From Chrysochromulina tobinii (Eukaryota > Haptophyta > Prymnesiales > Chrysochromulinaceae): DNA of 27,190 nucleotides. Of this stretch, positions 1 to 8,094 are shown piece after piece; positions within the stretch are counted from its first letter, which is position 1; the number at the start of each line of letters is the position of its first letter. The DNA lies in NCBI GenBank assembly GCA_001275005.1, contig JWZX01002251.1, positions 1 through 27,190 of the forward strand. The letters are read 5' to 3'. Position numbers and translations under genes: made by a program. The notes under the pieces were generated by a model. The model was not told the DNA's origin, ran no database searches, and worked only from the letters and a program-made list of their open reading frames with translations.

Positions 1-191
1 ATGGGGCATACGTCGGGCGCGCTGCGGTCGCGTAATTTCGCGTCTTCGGCCCGGGGCCTGCGTCCGGACGGCAAAAGCGCCTCGATGGTGGTTTGAGAGT
101 TGTGCTGGTGAAAACCTGGGTGAAAAGACAACCGAACGTCCCAGGCTGTCTTGGGTGGTAGGAAAAACTTTCGTAGGAAGGGTGTTCCCAC

Positions 192-326
192 AGAGTGGTC
201 GCTAGGCCCAAGAGTGGTCGCTACCTAGCATGTCCCCCCTAGGGCTACCTAGCATGCTTGATAGCTAATATGCTAGCAGGAATCTTTTCGACTTGCTAGC
301 AGGCGTGTTAGCATGCTTGCTAAGAT
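192..326. repeat. Nested short duplications with GCTAGC/GCATGC palindromes
   Basis: AGAGTGGTCGCTA occurs twice about 18 bp apart (from about 192 and 211). CTACCTAGCATG occurs twice (about 221 and 245). TGCTAGCAGG also occurs twice (about 271 and 294), with GCATGCTTG copies nearby. Almost every unit contains TAGC or GCTA, so this looks like stepwise local duplication. No function can be read from it. Confidence 0.6.
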
Positions 327-631
327 ACGTCGAACCCTAGGCGCTAGGGTGCGTGCGTGTATAGGTATGGTCCGGTCACCAAAAGCAACACTTTCCTATA
401 TATTTTATTGGCGGCGCAGGTGGTGGTGGAGTCTTGAGAAACGTCGTGAAGCATATCAGCCTGAATTATGGACACGTATGAGGCCTCGATCGATGATAAC
501 TGGTGCCTGGTTGAGAGGCGATCGTGTATCTCGATTCCTAGACCGAAATTCGGTTATTGATGGATGCGCCCAACACGGCGTGTCTTCTGATATGAAAAGC
601 GCCCAACACGGCGCGTCGCCACTCTCCAGTA

Positions 632-790
632 TGGGGTCGGGTCGGAGGGGGTCGGGTCGGGTCGGGTCGGGTCTGAAGCGAGTCCAGGAAATTCAGTGTC
701 GTTTCCGAAAAAACACCCCCCTCGACCCCGACCCCGACCTCCGAGTCAACTCCTAAGCGGACCCTAGGCGACCGGACCCGACCCCCCGGG
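632..790. repeat. G-rich tract followed by complementary C-rich tract
   Basis: From 632 to 674 the plus strand carries repeated GGGTC units with at least five G-runs of three or more, enough for a G-quadruplex. From about 714 to 790 it carries the approximate complement: CGACCCC units, then an ACCCGACCCCCC run. The two halves can therefore also pair as an imperfect stem enclosing about 40 bp. Confidence 0.6.
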
Positions 791-1588
791 CCGATGTTTG
801 AGAGTCGAAGGGTCACACTGGAGTGTCTGACACTAAAAATGCGGGAAAAGGTTCGTCGAAGTTTCGTCACTGACCTCGCAGTGTTTCGCCATCTCTTTAT
901 TAGGCAACCAGTGGGTTTCGTCATTAGGACTACGTAGTAAACGTCCGTAACTTAAACTTTTAGTTCTTACGCGCAGCGGACGCCCGCACGGTCGCACGCG
1001 GATCCCGTTCCTTGTTCGGTTTAACTTCCTGTGCGGTACGTACTGGTCGTTGTTCCGCATTTGAATTAAGTCCGGAGGTTCACCAAAACGCAAAAGCAAG
1101 CTTTCCTAAATGACGTATAAGTCACGCATGAAGTCACAAGTCACGTCCCAACGCCCCGGAACTGCCTGCGCCTTGTTTCAAGTCATGTCCCCCCTCGATG
1201 TCCCCCCCGCGGCCGCCCCCTGCCGTGCCATATACCATATGCGTGTCCGCCCGCCGGCTCTCACAGTCTGACGTCATGCTTCATAACTCTCGCATGGGCG
1301 GACGAAGAAACGAGATCGAATCCCCACGTCCCAGTGGTATCCCAGCAGATCCCACCCCCTCCACCCTCACCCCGGGCCATGATGCCCGCTTGTCCGTGCG
1401 CATACTCCACGTCCGTGAACATCACGCCCCAACAACGGCCCGTAGCCCCCCCCCCTCGCGATTCCCATTCCGAGAGAACCTGTGACGCTCGGAGCTCACG
1501 CACGTCACAAAGAGCCCCGCGGGGCTAATCTCACCTCGAGGCCTGGTAACCGACTCTTTGTTGATTTTTTCTGCAGTGCCCTCCCTGT

Positions 1589-2167
1589 TCAGTCAGTCAT
1601 CTTCACTTTCTGCACCGTGGCGGTCCGAAAAGATATCGCCAAGTCGTACGCTAAGCAAGCGAGCACGAGAGCAGCACCCGTTTCGGCACAGCAGTTTCGC
1701 GGCCACACCGATAACGACAAGCGGAACTTGTCCTCCACCTGGCCAATAGCGAGGCAGATGCTCCCCACCAGCATTGATGCATGTCCTGCCGCATGCCAGA
1801 CAGCCCAGTGCGTGCTATTTCCCAGTGAAACCTTCCATGAGCAGCGGAAGCAAAAGATACCAAAAGTGTTTGCTGTCCAGCCCACCGCGTTCACGACTGT
1901 GGTGTCGTCCCCCCACCACCCGTGGGCAAAAGTGTAGACGAGTGCGAAGGAAGCACAGCAGAGATCGGCGGTGCGTCGCCATGAGGCACCGGGGGAGCGC
2001 CAATAGTTGAGTGAGGTGCCGCCCAAAGCGCCAAGCACGTACGCTAGTTCGGTCTGGGCAAAGCTGAAATGCGCCACGCCTGCAACCACCAAGAAGCAGC
2101 ACGATGTGGCAACAAGCAGACGGACTTGCCAGGCGTGGAAGACCATGTGCCCGAAGTTCTGATCCAT
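1589..2167 (-). CDS. Small polytopic membrane protein, possibly CREST-like
   Basis: A 192-residue protein with five or six hydrophobic segments (about residues 8-34, 40-55, 66-82, 90-107, 121-142 and 161-180). The start at 2167 is chosen because it precedes the first membrane segment directly. Visible landmarks are S52 followed by NYWRSPGASWRR, D68 just after it, and a His cluster H120, H125, H129 in the fifth segment. A Ser, an Asp and several membrane-embedded His are what the CREST superfamily (alkaline ceramidase, PAQR and Per1 relatives) uses for metal-dependent hydrolysis, and the NYWR...WRR..D order fits the usual region around their Ser and Asp. That link is inference from motif spacing; I do not recognise the exact family. 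The gene is divergent from paralog A across 303 bp. An intron-split N-terminal extension cannot be excluded. Confidence 0.6.
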   Translation of the reverse strand: MDQNFGHMVFHAWQVRLLVATSCCFLVVAGVAHFSFAQTELAYVLGALGGTSLNYWRSPGASWRRTADLCCASFALVYTFAHGWWGDDTTVVNAVGWTANTFGIFCFRCSWKVSLGNSTHWAVWHAAGHASMLVGSICLAIGQVEDKFRLSLSVWPRNCCAETGAALVLACLAYDLAISFRTATVQKVKMTD

Positions 2168-2470
2168 GGCACCAACAGATGCGAATCCCAGGGACAGATT
2201 GGCGCGGCCGGCACAAGAATGTGGTCGCCGATCCGAAATGTGAAGTTTGTTCCTTACGTGAATAAACCAGTCACGCGCGCGCGCGCGTTCGTGTGAATGT
2301 GAATGTGTGTTTGTGAATCTCGCACTTCATCAACGCGCCCCAAATTCGCTTTCTCGTTCTTGATTGTCTTCTTTACGGCGACGACCTCATGGGCCGGACC
2401 GCAAGGACCAAGGTGATTCGCGCTAGCACTCCACTGTTCAATCCACGCGGGGGCACTGAAAGCCCCGTGC
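2168..2470. promoter_or_regulatory. Divergent intergenic region with a CG/TG alternating tract
   Basis: This 303-bp gap separates the start of the minus-strand small membrane protein from the start of paralog A. It must hold or border both promoters. At 2273-2287 there is an uninterrupted alternating purine-pyrimidine run of CG dinucleotides, followed by GTGTGAATGTGAATGTGTG, a potential Z-DNA former. From 2387 onward the sequence belongs to the left arm of the large palindrome, so A shares only its proximal about 84 bp with B. Confidence 0.5.
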
Positions 2471-4717
2471 ATGATGACCAAAGCTCGACCGACAATCCCC
2501 TCGCAGGTCCATCGTGTCAACGAGACCGGTGACAAACCCGAGGGCGGTAAGGATGACGCCAAAGAACCTAGACGCCAAAGATTCTATGCGAAAATAGCAC
2601 TCAAGGGCCTCCAGATGCGCCGCCACGAGGCGTTGGTATTCTTGCGCGTCCTTCTAGCGCTGCCAGGACCCGTCTTCTTGGCGTTCTCAATCCAGCAGTA
2701 CTTTGACGGGATCGGTTCTTTGAGGTCTCTCGTACAGGGCCATATCGGGTTAGCGTTCGCAGTCGCTGGGATGTTCGCAACCATCCCGTTGTGGCTCTTT
2801 TCGCTTCTCCTTGCTCAGATCCATCACACGGTCGATTTCGATAAGCCACAGTCTCTTCAAGAAAGTCCCGTCTGGACACGGGAGAGGGCCTTTGAATGTG
2901 CTTTGTTTTTGCTGACCGCCTTTGCTTACATACTTCTCTACAGTCAAGATCGGGTGTTCTACGTGTGGGCCGTACTCGGCTTACAGCCCATCGTGGCACT
3001 GGCTCTCTATTCGGTTACAAGGGTTGTTCGCGCCATCATCAATCACCAACGTAGCAGATACCACTCATTTTTGCTCTCGCAAGGCTGGCGTGTCTTCGTC
3101 AACGCCATTTTCTGCGCATGCGTGATGCTCTATGCTCTGTCGGCGATGTCGCGCATTCCAATCGACGCCCTCTCGATTGTGGCCTTTTCCGAACTATCAT
3201 TCAGTGGCATCGCCTGTTCGGATGAGAGTGCATTTTTGAATGCCTTTGGGGCGTCTGGAGCCAATGCTAGCTGCCCTGCGAAGCCCCATTGCGGCTACCG
3301 TACGTACGAGGACCTATGCCAGGCCGTGCAGTACTCGACGATGGCGAGAGGCTTGTCCATCGACTTAGAGTTAATTCACTTCTTCGTCGCTATAAGCTGG
3401 GTCGTCGTCTCACTTTTCCTTCTGGGCACTGGCCGTTTACGCGCAGACAACGGCTACTCGCACTTGTTCTCTCGCCACATGATCGTCGGGATGCTGTTGT
3501 GCTTGGTGCAACTGATGAACATGATCTTCTCATGCATGCGCCTCCTCCTTATTGTGCCTCGGCTGCAGTCTCCACGCCAAGCAGACTACTTTGAGCGAGA
3601 GGACTCGATGGAAGAGGAGCTACCTCTGTTCTGCTACTCAAGCGATTGTATTTTTTATCACCTGTGGGGCACTGTCTGCCTGCACGCGCTCATCGCTATC
3701 GTGTTCAACTTTGACTTCCTCGCCAAATATGCATCGCAACTGGGCCAACTGCTTGCTGACCGTAACCCTAAACCTAACACCGACGAGGCCCAACAAAAGG
3801 AGCTGCTGGACCAGGCCATCAAAAAGCTCCGAAGCCAAGGGTGGGACGATGACGCACCCTCCTTCTACTTCATCCCCGCCGAATGGGTGCGCGCGTGCGG
3901 CACCAAGTCGCTGCCTCGTATGCAGACGCTGCACAAGGACGGCCACCTAACGAAGATGAAAATACCCCTCGCATCCGCGTTCCGCGAACCCGCGTTTTGT
4001 GGTGGTGGCATCATGGCGAACATCCTCTTTGTGAGCCATCGGTGGGAAGTGCCTGCCCAGCCTGATGTTGACGGCGAGCAACTCAAGGCCATCAAGGCGT
4101 ATCTGGAAGCGCACCCAGAAGATATCAAGTGGGTCTGGTTTGATTACTCGTCGATGCCCCAAGGGGACGATCGGACAGTCATGGAGAAGGCCGAGTTCCA
4201 GCTGATGCTCGCCGCCATCGCCGACCTTTACCTGACCGCGAACGTCCTCATTCTCCTCGACGGGTCCTCCGCATCCAGATTCTGGCCGCTGATGGAGGCA
4301 TGGTGCTCGATGCAGACGGTCACGACCGATGGGCTCCGCCCCGCAAAGGAGGATGAGCGTCGTTACACGATCAAATGCATCCACACCGCTACCGACAAGC
4401 ATGATGGCGCGGGGCTCGTTGACAAGGTGTCCACGAAGACGTCCCATGAAATGTTCGATCACCTCAAGAAGCCGGACGTCAATGTCACCAATGCAAAGGA
4501 CAAGGAGGCCATGCTTCCTGTCATCCAGAAGACCAACGAGCACGTTATTGAGATGTTTCGGAAGCAAAGGGAGCCGCGGCCAGCAAGTGTGCAGACCTTG
4601 GCAGAGAAGGTCTCAGACACTGGCGCAAAGTTCAGGCCCACGGGTGAGCCAGCGCCTTCGGTGGAAGCATGTTCCCCTCACAGATTGACTCATGGACTTG
4701 GGTGCCATATGGCATGA
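2471..4717 (+). CDS. Paralog A: eight-TM protein with C-terminal TIR-like SHRW domain
   Basis: 748 residues, one exon, Met at 2471 (a second Met follows at once). About eight membrane segments lie near residues 53-75, 91-117, 140-158, 162-187, 203-231, 299-321, 333-363 and 394-418. A Cys-rich loop follows TM5 (C249, C268, C274, C283). The cytoplasmic part carries FYFIPAEWVRACG (465-477), NILFVSHRWE (517-526), WVWFDYSSMP (554-563), VLILLDGSSASRFW (592-605) and E609, four residues after W605. A strand ending in SHRW, a strand ending in an acidic DY, and SxxxWxxxE are TIR-like landmarks. No database support is available, so the fold and any NADase activity are inference. Here the usual SYASRFWTLTEAW is SSASRFWPLMEAW, so activity may be altered. 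The N-terminal 425 residues and last 32 match B, while the middle matches C. It faces B tail to tail. Confidence 0.85.
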   Translation: MMTKARPTIPSQVHRVNETGDKPEGGKDDAKEPRRQRFYAKIALKGLQMRRHEALVFLRVLLALPGPVFLAFSIQQYFDGIGSLRSLVQGHIGLAFAVAGMFATIPLWLFSLLLAQIHHTVDFDKPQSLQESPVWTRERAFECALFLLTAFAYILLYSQDRVFYVWAVLGLQPIVALALYSVTRVVRAIINHQRSRYHSFLLSQGWRVFVNAIFCACVMLYALSAMSRIPIDALSIVAFSELSFSGIACSDESAFLNAFGASGANASCPAKPHCGYRTYEDLCQAVQYSTMARGLSIDLELIHFFVAISWVVVSLFLLGTGRLRADNGYSHLFSRHMIVGMLLCLVQLMNMIFSCMRLLLIVPRLQSPRQADYFEREDSMEEELPLFCYSSDCIFYHLWGTVCLHALIAIVFNFDFLAKYASQLGQLLADRNPKPNTDEAQQKELLDQAIKKLRSQGWDDDAPSFYFIPAEWVRACGTKSLPRMQTLHKDGHLTKMKIPLASAFREPAFCGGGIMANILFVSHRWEVPAQPDVDGEQLKAIKAYLEAHPEDIKWVWFDYSSMPQGDDRTVMEKAEFQLMLAAIADLYLTANVLILLDGSSASRFWPLMEAWCSMQTVTTDGLRPAKEDERRYTIKCIHTATDKHDGAGLVDKVSTKTSHEMFDHLKKPDVNVTNAKDKEAMLPVIQKTNEHVIEMFRKQREPRPASVQTLAEKVSDTGAKFRPTGEPAPSVEACSPHRLTHGLGCHMA

Positions 4718-4754
4718 GGGAGTAGGCAGACAATAAGGGGAAGACGCCGAGTCG

Positions 4755-4790
4755 GAGCATGAGGCGGAGCATGAGGCGGAGCGTGAGAGC
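4755..4790. repeat. 12-bp tandem repeat, GGAGCATGAGGC type, 3' of paralog A
   Basis: About three head-to-tail copies of a GGAGCATGAGGC unit follow the A stop codon. The mirrored array downstream of B, around 5370-5425, holds about four copies. The copy-number difference is a simple length marker between the palindrome arms. Confidence 0.75.
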
Positions 4791-4909
4791 AGGGGAATAC
4801 GAATAGAATGGGCGCGGGAGAGTCGTGACAGACTGTGGATTCATGTCAGACACGACTACAAGAGTGATCTACGGACGGTCGTAAGCGAAGCCCGAAGGAC
4901 CAAGGAGCT

Positions 4910-5305
4910 CGCATTGAAGGCGAATAAACGGACGGCTTTCAGACCGGCCGTATGGCTGGTCCGAAACGAAAGGCGAAACCGCATCAACCGCATGAACTCC
5001 GGATTCGGGATTCCGGCATTGCCGTAACCGTGCCTGTAGCTGTGTACACATACCGTACGGCCTATGTACCGATCTTCGCATAGGGTGGGGCATTACGGTT
5101 TGTCGTTTGTCCTGCGTTTACGCGCGGTCGGGGGTGCGTATACGCAGAAACCTGTGTATACGCGAGGGGGTACGTATACGCACCCGCTGTGTATACGCAC
5201 TACCGCTCGCGTAAACGCACCTACCCGCGTATACGCACCCGGGTGCGTGTACGCACCCGCTGCGTAAATGCACCCACGACCCAGCGCTCGCGTATATACA
5301 ACATA
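4910..5305. other. Palindrome centre (spacer) without a gene
   Basis: This is the roughly 396-bp unpaired centre between the two arms, and it also separates the convergent 3' ends of A and B. The left half is unique sequence rich in CCG/CGG. The right half is an 18-bp minisatellite. Open frames here are short and derive from the repeat, so I call no gene. Confidence 0.7.
5112..5299. repeat. 18-bp minisatellite with a GTATACGC core
   Basis: Degenerate copies of TGCGTATACGCACCCGC begin near 5135, 5153, 5171, 5188, 5208, 5226, 5244, 5261 and 5289, mostly 17-20 bp apart, with a weaker copy near 5114. The core GTATAC is itself palindromic, so the array can form many small hairpins. It occupies the centre of the large palindrome. 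Confidence 0.8.
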
Positions 5306-7822
5306 AGCTCCTTGGTCCTTCGGGCTTCGCTTACTACGACCGTCCGTAGATCACTCTTGTAGTACGTCGAGTACGCTCCGCCTCATGCTCCGCCTCATGC
5401 TCCGCCTCATGCTCCGACTCGGCGTCTTCCCCTTATTGTCTGCCTACTCCCTCATGCCATTTGGCACACAAGTCCATGAGTCAATCTGGGAGAGGAACAT
5501 GCTTCCACCGAAGGCGCTGGCTCACCCGTGGGCCTGAACTTTGCGCCAGAGGCTGAGACCTGCTGCCTATCGTTGGCGTTTACTTCCGTCTCTGCAATCG
5601 TCTTTAGCATCTCAAACGTCTCTACGACACGCCGGTTCATCGTCTCGATCTTGGGCAGCATGGCCTTCTTGTCCTTCTGGTTGGTTACGTTCACATCCGG
5701 CCTCTTGAGGATTTGAACCATTTGAGACGGAGTCGTGGTGGCGACCAGCTCCTTCAGGGCTTCGCGATGTTTGTCGGCTGCATTGTGGATGCATGCGATC
5801 GTGTAGCGTAGTTGCGTCCGGAGCTCGGTGGGATCAGACGACGCAAGTTCATGCCCCAGCTCCCCCTCCCCCTGCGACATATCGGAATTGGACAGAAGCC
5901 CCTCGGGTGTGGCCGTCTGCATCGAGCACCACGCTTCCGTCAGCGTCCAGAATCTGGATGCGTATGACGAATCGAGAAGAATGAGGACGTGCGCAGTCAG
6001 GTAGAGGTCGGCGATGAGGCTGAGCATGAGCTCGAACTCGGCCTTCTCCTTCGGATTCCGGCAGTCCGGCAGTCCGTTCTCATTGAACCTCTGAGGCATC
6101 GATGAATAGTCGAACCAGACCCACTCGATGTCCTTATGCGTACCAAGATACGCTTTGATAGCCTTGAGTTGCTCGCCGTCGACATCGGGCTGATCAGGCT
6201 CTTCCCACCGATGGCTCACGAAGAGGATCTTCTTGATGATGCCTACACCTCGAAACGCTTCGACGAGAGGGATCTTCATCTTTTTCAGTATGCCAGCGTC
6301 TCGCAGTGTCTGCATGCGAGGTAACGACTTTTCGGCGCAATTGCAAACGTATTCTGAGGGAAGGAAGTAGAAAAATGGAGCGTGTTCCTCCCACTTTTCC
6401 TCAGGGCTCTCATGATGTTTGAGGTCGTCGATTGCCTTTTGCAGCTCCCTTTCGGCATGGCCGCCCAGTTGCGATGCATATTTGGCGAGGAAGTCAAAGT
6501 TGAACACGATAGCGATGAGCGCGTGCAGGCAGACAGTGCCCCACAGGTGAATCCCAATACAATCGCTAGAGTAGCAGAACAGAGGTAGCTCCTCCATCAT
6601 CGAGTCCTCTCGATCAAAGTAGGCTGCCTGGCGTGGAGACTGCAGCCGAGGCACAATAAGGAGGAGGCGCATGCATGAGAAGATCATGTTCATCAGTTGC
6701 ACCAAGCACAACAGCATCCCGACGATCATGTGGCGAGAGAACAAGTGCGAGTAGCCGTTGTCTGCGCGTATACGGCCAGTGCCCAGAAGGAAAAGCGAGA
6801 AGACGATCCAGCTTATAGCGACGTAGAAGTGAATTAACTCTAAGTCGATGGACAAGCCTCTCGCCATCGTCGAGTACTGCACGGCCTGGCATAGCTCCTC
6901 GTACGTACGGTAACCGCAATGGGGCTTCGCAGGGCAGCTAGCATTGGCTCCTGACGCCCCAAAGGCATTCAAAAATGCGCTCTCATCCGAACAGGCGATG
7001 CCACTGAATGATAGTTCGGCAAAGGCCACAATCGAGAGGGCGTCGATTGGAATGCGCGACATCGCCGACAGAGCATACAGCATCACGCATGCGCAAAAAA
7101 TGGCGTTGACGAAGACACGCCAGCCTTGATAGATCAAAAACGATTGGTAACTGCTACGTTGGTGATTGATGATGCCGCAAACCACCCTTGTAATCGAATA
7201 CAGAGCCAGTGCCACGAAGGGCTGTAAGACGAGTATGGACCACACGTAGAACACCCGATCTTGACTGTAGAGTAGTATGTAAGCAAAGGCGGTTAGCCAA
7301 AACAAAGCACATTCAAAGGCCCTCACCGGTGTCCAGACGCGTCTTCCATGAAGAGACTCTGGTTTATCGAAATCGACCGTGTGATGGATCTGAGCAAGGA
7401 GAAGCGAAAATAGCCACAACGGGGCTGTTGCGAACATCCCAACGACTGCGAACGCTAACCCGATATGGCCCTGTACGAGAGACCTGAAAGAACCGATCCC
7501 GTCAAAGTACTTCTGGATTGAGAACGCCAAGAAGACGGGTCCTGGCAGCGCTAGAAGCACGCGCAAGAATACCAACGCCTCGTGGCGGCGCATCTGGAGG
7601 CCCTTGAGTGCTATTTTCGCATAGAAACTTTGGCGTCTAGGTTCTTTGGCGTCATCCTTACCGCCCTCGGTTTTGTCACCGGTCTCGTTGACACGATGGA
7701 CCTGCGAGGGGATTGTCGGTCGAGCTTTGGTCATCATGCACGGGGCTTTCAGTGCCCCCGCGTGGATTGAACAGTGGAGTGCTAGCGCGAATCACCTTGA
7801 TCTTAGTGGTCCTGTCCATGAA
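5306..7822 (-). repeat. Right arm of the 5.4 kb imperfect palindrome
   Basis: Reverse complement of the left arm 2387-4909. It starts with AGCTCCTTGGTCCTTCGGGC at 5306 (partner ending at 4909). It contains all of paralog B and its 3' and proximal 5' flanks, and fades out at GGTCCTGTCCATGA near 7822. The last about 85 bp upstream of the B start are shared with A, so the core promoter or 5' UTR was probably copied with the gene. Confidence 0.9.
5452..7737 (-). CDS. Paralog B: eight-TM protein with C-terminal TIR-like SHRW domain
   Basis: 761 residues, one exon. The N-terminal 425 residues align to A without gaps at about nine identical residues in ten, with the same eight membrane segments and Cys-rich loop. 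Beyond the last membrane segment B differs: GHAEREL and a charged helix replace the A sequence, FYFLPSEYVCNCAEK replaces FYFIPAEWVRACGTK, and there is a longer insertion after GLL (about residues 612-640). The TIR-like landmarks are intact: KILFVSHRWE (504-513), WVWFDYSSMP (539-548) and SSYASRFWTLTEAW with W597 and E601. The tail is again almost identical to A. By position and sequence B looks like the partner that kept its own signalling domain. The role is unknown; a membrane-tethered signalling or immune-type receptor is the working inference. The gene is divergent from the 7TM-PIP-kinase gene across 357 bp. Confidence 0.85.
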   Translation of the reverse strand: MMTKARPTIPSQVHRVNETGDKTEGGKDDAKEPRRQSFYAKIALKGLQMRRHEALVFLRVLLALPGPVFLAFSIQKYFDGIGSFRSLVQGHIGLAFAVVGMFATAPLWLFSLLLAQIHHTVDFDKPESLHGRRVWTPVRAFECALFWLTAFAYILLYSQDRVFYVWSILVLQPFVALALYSITRVVCGIINHQRSSYQSFLIYQGWRVFVNAIFCACVMLYALSAMSRIPIDALSIVAFAELSFSGIACSDESAFLNAFGASGANASCPAKPHCGYRTYEELCQAVQYSTMARGLSIDLELIHFYVAISWIVFSLFLLGTGRIRADNGYSHLFSRHMIVGMLLCLVQLMNMIFSCMRLLLIVPRLQSPRQAAYFDREDSMMEELPLFCYSSDCIGIHLWGTVCLHALIAIVFNFDFLAKYASQLGGHAERELQKAIDDLKHHESPEEKWEEHAPFFYFLPSEYVCNCAEKSLPRMQTLRDAGILKKMKIPLVEAFRGVGIIKKILFVSHRWEEPDQPDVDGEQLKAIKAYLGTHKDIEWVWFDYSSMPQRFNENGLPDCRNPKEKAEFELMLSLIADLYLTAHVLILLDSSYASRFWTLTEAWCSMQTATPEGLLSNSDMSQGEGELGHELASSDPTELRTQLRYTIACIHNAADKHREALKELVATTTPSQMVQILKRPDVNVTNQKDKKAMLPKIETMNRRVVETFEMLKTIAETEVNANDRQQVSASGAKFRPTGEPAPSVEACSSPRLTHGLVCQMA

Positions 7823-8094
7823 GCTCCGTATCATGACTGCACGTGCGGCGCCGTGTAATCCGCGCGGAAGCGCCCTTTGGCGCAGAAAGTCGATCGCACA
7901 GGCCCGTCGCCGGTGGTGAAGTGCGATCTGAGATGCGGTTTGCGCGATCTGACCGCAATCTCGGAGCGGTGGGGATCGTGACTTCAGTGCATGAAGTAAG
8001 GACAAGAAGGAACCGTACGCGCCGGGAGGAAAAGCGAGCGTTGTTTCCATTTAATTTTTAAAGGCGTGAAAGTCCGAAGTGCCCGAAGCGTGGA
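7738..8094. promoter_or_regulatory. Divergent intergenic region between B and the 7TM-PIP-kinase gene
   Basis: 357 bp between two divergent start codons. The first about 85 bp belong to the palindrome arm and are shared with the A upstream region; the rest is unique. No clear TATA box or repeated operator-like motif is visible. Confidence 0.45.

Larger units (their letters stand above)
1..1588. other. Gene-poor, repeat-rich left flank
   Basis: I see no convincing gene here. Open frames on both strands are short, overlap in antisense and give Arg/Pro-rich translations that look like GC-rich noise. A 31-codon frame open at the left edge (1-96, ending TGA) could be the tail of a gene lying outside, but nothing in it is recognisable. 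The stretch holds short nested duplications around 190-330, a G-rich then C-rich block at 632-790, and poly-C runs near 1186-1215. It also lies in the 3' direction of the minus-strand gene ending at 1589. Confidence 0.55.
2387..4909 (+). repeat. Left arm of a 5.4 kb imperfect palindrome
   Basis: This arm matches the reverse complement of 5306-7822. Similarity begins around TCATGGGCCGGACC at 2387 (partner TCATGGACAGGACC) and becomes nearly exact from AAGGTGATTCGCGCTAGC. It runs through the first about 425 codons of A and resumes from about codon 716. It continues through the 3' flank, including the 12-bp GGAGCATGAGGC repeats near 4756-4790, to CCAAGGAGCT at 4909. Within the arm the segment for residues about 426-715 is diverged from B. 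The right arm also lacks about 70 bp present here near 4790-4855. Confidence 0.9.

Noticed and set aside
538..1099. Overlapping minus-strand open frames near the left end
   Set aside because: They run through the G/C-rich repeat, lack domains, and conflict with each other in frame.
3947..4567. Long antisense open frame (206 codons) opposite paralog A
   Set aside because: It is the reverse shadow of the strongly conserved SHRW domain, and its translation has no domain or membrane pattern of its own. Similar shadows occur opposite C.
2387..7822. Composite transposon with long terminal inverted repeats
   Set aside because: The arms contain receptor genes rather than a transposase, and no target-site duplication is evident at 2387 or 7822.
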